Shown here: positions 43,981 through 46,503 of the stretch, piece after piece
How the letters are laid out: every line of letters begins with the position of its first letter
Numbering within the stretch: position 1 is the first letter of the stretch
From: Christensenella sp. UBA5489
GTDB taxonomy: Bacteria; Bacillota; Clostridia; Christensenellales; UBA1242
DNA length: 46,503 nucleotides
NCBI GenBank assembly: GCA_002424095.1
Contig: DIPL01000003.1
Span: 1-46,503 of the forward strand
Direction of reading: 5' to 3'
The notes under the pieces: generated by a model
Seen by the model: the letters and a program-made list of their open reading frames with translations, nothing else
What the model was told of the DNA's origin: nothing
Database searches by the model: none
Position numbers and translations under genes: made by a program

Positions 43981-44202
43981 CTTTTTTGTAATAACCGTTG
44001 CCGATAGCGAGAATTTAGAAAGATAAATTTAACTGACCTATGAAGTTTTAGGTGATAAGTTTTAAATTTATTATTGATTTAAAAGTCAAATTGTTGGAAA
44101 AAATTTCTTATTAAATCTTTTTTTAATTTTATGTCAAGTCAAAAAATATTTACAGTTTTTGCAAGATTTCCTTGTTAAATCTTTTTATAATATATAAATA
44201 AA

Positions 44203-45645
44203 TCAAAAAATGTCGAGTTCTTCTAGATTATCGAACAGAACCGCAGTTTCATCCTTTTCAGGTTTTTTATTTGATTTTTCAGCGGATTTGTCATAAGGTT
44301 TATCAAAAACAATTGCATTTGCTTGTTCAACGGTCGTTATGTTTTTGCTATGCCAAGTTGATAAAAGTTTATTCATATATTGCATCGGATGTGCCTTTCC
44401 TGCTGATTTTTGAGTTGCGAGATTGAGCAGTTGTTCGGACATAAGCCACGAATATTTCCAAGTTTTAAAAAATTCACGGTCGGATGCAATTATATTTCGT
44501 GAAAGTCCGAGATTTCCAAAAATCTCCTTAATTTGACGGTCTTCACGAACAAGCCCGAGTATGTATTCATCAATTGCCTGAGTGCTGACAATACCAAGTT
44601 TATATAGTTTTAAAATAATATTATCGACACTTTCTAATGTGCGAATTGAGTTTTTAAAGCAGTAACTGGCAAGAGTGAGTAAAGATTTTTCGTTATGTCC
44701 AAGGTCAAGCCACTTTGAGATATAGGTTTCCACAACGTTTTCATAATCTTCATAATATACACCGATTATTTTTGTAAGTTTTTTTGCGAGAGCGAACATT
44801 TTCGATTTTTGCGCTTCATATTCTTCAATTTCAGAAATTGAAATTTTATTGAGTTCAAAATATTTATTAAGTTTAAAATTTATTTTATCAAAATTCGCAC
44901 GGCCTTTTTGAGCAATTTGTTTAGCGATATATTCAATACTTTCCAAAGGAAAGTCCCATTTTTCAATCCATTTTAGATATTTTTCTCGTTCATCAATTGT
45001 TGCAAGTCGTTTAGAACCGCAAATTTTCAAAATTTTACCAATACCGCTGGTATTTTGGTCCATAAGTTTAATTCGCTCTTCAACGGCGGTTGTTGTTGTT
45101 ATTCCTTCTGTTGCCCAATTTTTTGCAACCGTTAAAATATACGGCCAACCAACATTTTTTCCTTTAAGTACGGTGCAATATTTCATTGTCATAATCAGTG
45201 CTTCGGGCTGGATGTGATAGGTTTCTAAAAGTGTGTAATATTCAGCATATTCGGTTTTGCTTATCATTCGCCCTTCAATAATTTTCTGTGCTTGTGCGTT
45301 AAATTCGCTGTACTTATCAAGGTTAAATTTTTTCACATTACTTATAATATTTTTAAGTGGCATATAGCGAATTTCAATCGGCATTGTGGATAAAATTTGA
45401 ACAAGTCCTTGTTCTTGCCAATATAAGAAAATATCTTCAATATCTTGCGTAGAAAGATTTAAAACACTTGCAAAAGATTCAATTGTGTTGTCAAAAGTGT
45501 TCGGATTTGAGCATTTATAAAGACCATAAATATATACACGCACACAATTTTCGGGAGCGTACGGCAAAAATTCGTTTATAAACAAATTGTCGACTGCTGT
45601 TTGCGTGCTGATTACATATTCGGTTGAAAATTTACAAAATGCCAT
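44203..45645 (-). CDS. DnaD-domain replication/primosome protein
   Basis: A 480-residue cytoplasmic protein. The N-terminal ~110 residues look like a winged-helix DnaD/DnaB N-domain (VDNLFINEFLPYAPENCVRVYIYGLYKC). A DnaD-type C-domain follows with WPYILTVAKNWATEGITTTTAV (about 164-187). A related segment recurs near the end (MQYMNKLLSTWHSKNITTVEQA, about 428-450), so two or more copies are present. DnaD-family proteins bridge DnaA-opened DNA to helicase loading in low-GC Gram-positives. The C-terminus is a Lys/Glu tail. There is no Shine-Dalgarno site; an extended -10 lies 8 bases before the ATG, suggesting a leaderless transcript. Confidence 0.88.
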   Translation of the reverse strand: MAFCKFSTEYVISTQTAVDNLFINEFLPYAPENCVRVYIYGLYKCSNPNTFDNTIESFASVLNLSTQDIEDIFLYWQEQGLVQILSTMPIEIRYMPLKNIISNVKKFNLDKYSEFNAQAQKIIEGRMISKTEYAEYYTLLETYHIQPEALIMTMKYCTVLKGKNVGWPYILTVAKNWATEGITTTTAVEERIKLMDQNTSGIGKILKICGSKRLATIDEREKYLKWIEKWDFPLESIEYIAKQIAQKGRANFDKINFKLNKYFELNKISISEIEEYEAQKSKMFALAKKLTKIIGVYYEDYENVVETYISKWLDLGHNEKSLLTLASYCFKNSIRTLESVDNIILKLYKLGIVSTQAIDEYILGLVREDRQIKEIFGNLGLSRNIIASDREFFKTWKYSWLMSEQLLNLATQKSAGKAHPMQYMNKLLSTWHSKNITTVEQANAIVFDKPYDKSAEKSNKKPEKDETAVLFDNLEELDIF

Positions 45646-46132
45646 AATAATTTATTATAGCATAAAGAATTAAGAAAAAAACCATTTTTTAATAAATTAA
45701 TTTTAAATTAATTTTTTATTTGATTATAAAATAACTAAAAACTTTTATTATCGTAATTTTAAGCAAACCCTTTTTAAAAAGGCTTTTTTTATGATAGAAA
45801 GCACTTTTTATTCACTTTAATAAAATTAAATCAATAATATATTGTATTTTTTAATTTAAATTCTTATGGAAACGGATTTTTTGCTGAATAAAGTTGAAAA
45901 ATATTTGATTAATTCATATAAAAAATGCTATTATATATATAAATTACGAATTTTGGCGAAAAATAAATATATAGGAATTAAGTACTGGCAAACTTCTTTA
46001 TTTTGCGAACTTAAAAGTCCATAAAAATTTTTTTATAAAACAGCGGAAAATTAGAAAAAAACAACAAAACTTTTAAAACAGAAAACAGCGAAAAAACAAA
46101 AATCAAGTGATGAAAAATTATAGGAGCGGTTG
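45646..46132. other. Divergent AT-rich region before the lipoprotein gene
   Basis: About 490 bases. It holds the extended -10 of the DnaD gene (45654-45662), a weak CCTTT/AAAGG hairpin followed by a T-run (45769-45790) with no gene before it on the plus strand, and a possible lipoprotein promoter (TTGATT 45905-45910, 18 bases, TATTAT 45929-45934). Two AAACAGCG(G/A)AAA-like repeats lie near 46038 and 46084. Confidence 0.4.
45654..45662 (-). promoter_or_regulatory. Extended -10 promoter 8 bases before the DnaD-gene ATG
   Basis: TGCTATAAT on the minus strand (45662-45654), with 8 bases to the ATG and no ribosome binding site between. Transcription would begin at or within a base or two of the ATG. 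Confidence 0.55.
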
Positions 46133-46503
46133 ATGAAAAAAATAAAATCTATTCTCATTTCAGTTTTATGTTTGTTAGCACCTGCTTTTGCATTGTGGGG
46201 ATGCGATACGCAAATTGATGTGTCTTTCAAGCAAGAAAACTTTCAAATGGAGTTAGGGGAAACACGAAACGCATTCGAATTATTAGACTTTGATGAAGAA
46301 GTGCGTGAGTATATCTGGTTTAAAAGCGGAGATGATTTGATTATAGGTTTAGCCGATAATCAAATTACTGCTAGCAAAGTTGGCTCAGCAATCTTTTACG
46401 TATATGCAGGAACTGATGAAAACTCAGTTCAACTTGATTTTTGTTTTATAGAAGTTATAGCACCAAAAGTGCCGTTTAATTCACCTAGGAATTTAGCATT
46501 TAA
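46133..46503 (+). CDS. Lipoprotein, N-terminal part (runs off the window)
   Basis: At least 123 residues, open to the right edge. The start MKKIKSILISVLCLLAPAF with lipobox LWGC (cysteine at residue 24) marks a lipid-anchored exported protein. The visible mature part is beta-rich with a pattern like bacterial Ig-like domains (ENFQMELGETRNAF; DNQITASKVGSAIFYVYAG), which often repeat in surface proteins. TAGGAGCGG precedes the ATG by six bases. The C-terminal architecture and function cannot be judged from this fragment. Confidence 0.85.
   Translation, partial: MKKIKSILISVLCLLAPAFALWGCDTQIDVSFKQENFQMELGETRNAFELLDFDEEVREYIWFKSGDDLIIGLADNQITASKVGSAIFYVYAGTDENSVQLDFCFIEVIAPKVPFNSPRNLAF

Noticed and set aside
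1..46503. Mollicute-type code (TGA as Trp)
   Set aside because: Tryptophans are encoded by TGG and several genes end in TGA; no gene needs TGA read-through.

Overview
The window is strongly AT-rich DNA from a low-GC Gram-positive bacterium. It is most like an uncultured anaerobic Clostridia-type organism, but I cannot name a genus. Pointers are the standard stop-codon use (TGA ends genes), strong AAAGGAG-type ribosome binding sites, TTGACA/TATAAT promoters with 16-18 nt spacers, a DnaD-domain primosome protein, an XRE regulator remnant, a lipoprotein with a lipobox, and a rubrerythrin with no visible aerobic metabolism.

Layout. 1-4.3 kb: the 5' part of a tRNA-Thr (minus strand), a small leucine-rich-repeat protein with a doubtful start, rpmE (L31), a metal-exporter-like permease with a His/Cys loop, and a divergent pair of single-pass surface proteins. 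4.5-6.7 kb: a small unknown protein, then an ArsR-family regulator divergent from a 63-residue membrane peptide with a Cys-rich tail; two near-identical inverted terminator hairpins bracket the ArsR/Cys-peptide block. 6.7-10.7 kb: a co-directional cluster of four unrecognised genes, including a membrane protein and a long disordered protein. 11-14.2 kb: leuS and rubrerythrin, convergent on one bidirectional terminator. 14.4-18.6 kb: two membrane proteins, one a ~1,110-residue CvpA-like protein. 18.9-25.1 kb: rsmH, a gene-poor region with candidate oriC elements (AT tract, DnaA-trio-like repeat, DnaA-box-like sites), a broken XRE gene, dnaA (minus) and divergent recF (plus). 25.2-35.3 kb: a second broken XRE gene, an unknown gene, dnaE, an ABC exporter and a three-domain LigD. 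35.5-40.0 kb: dnaN, rpmH, rnpA, yidD, yidC, jag. 40.1-46.5 kb: a HAD phosphatase, a queuosine-precursor-type transporter, an unknown coiled-coil protein, a 23-residue membrane peptide, a decayed Fic gene, a DnaD-domain protein and the start of a lipoprotein gene.

How the genes fit together. The centre is the chromosomal replication and start region, but rearranged. The usual rpmH-dnaA-dnaN-recF neighbourhood is present in pieces, with dnaE, an ABC exporter and ligD between recF and dnaN, and dnaA pointing towards the proposed origin. rpmH-rnpA-yidD-yidC-jag keeps its usual order (ribosome/RNase P plus membrane insertion). A recurring oddity is that housekeeping proteins (RecF, Jag, LigD, DnaE, the ABC exporter) carry Lys/Glu/Asn/Asp-rich low-complexity stretches at domain joints, most extreme in RecF. 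Three decayed genes (two XRE, one Fic) suggest loss of former mobile or toxin/antitoxin-like cargo around this locus.
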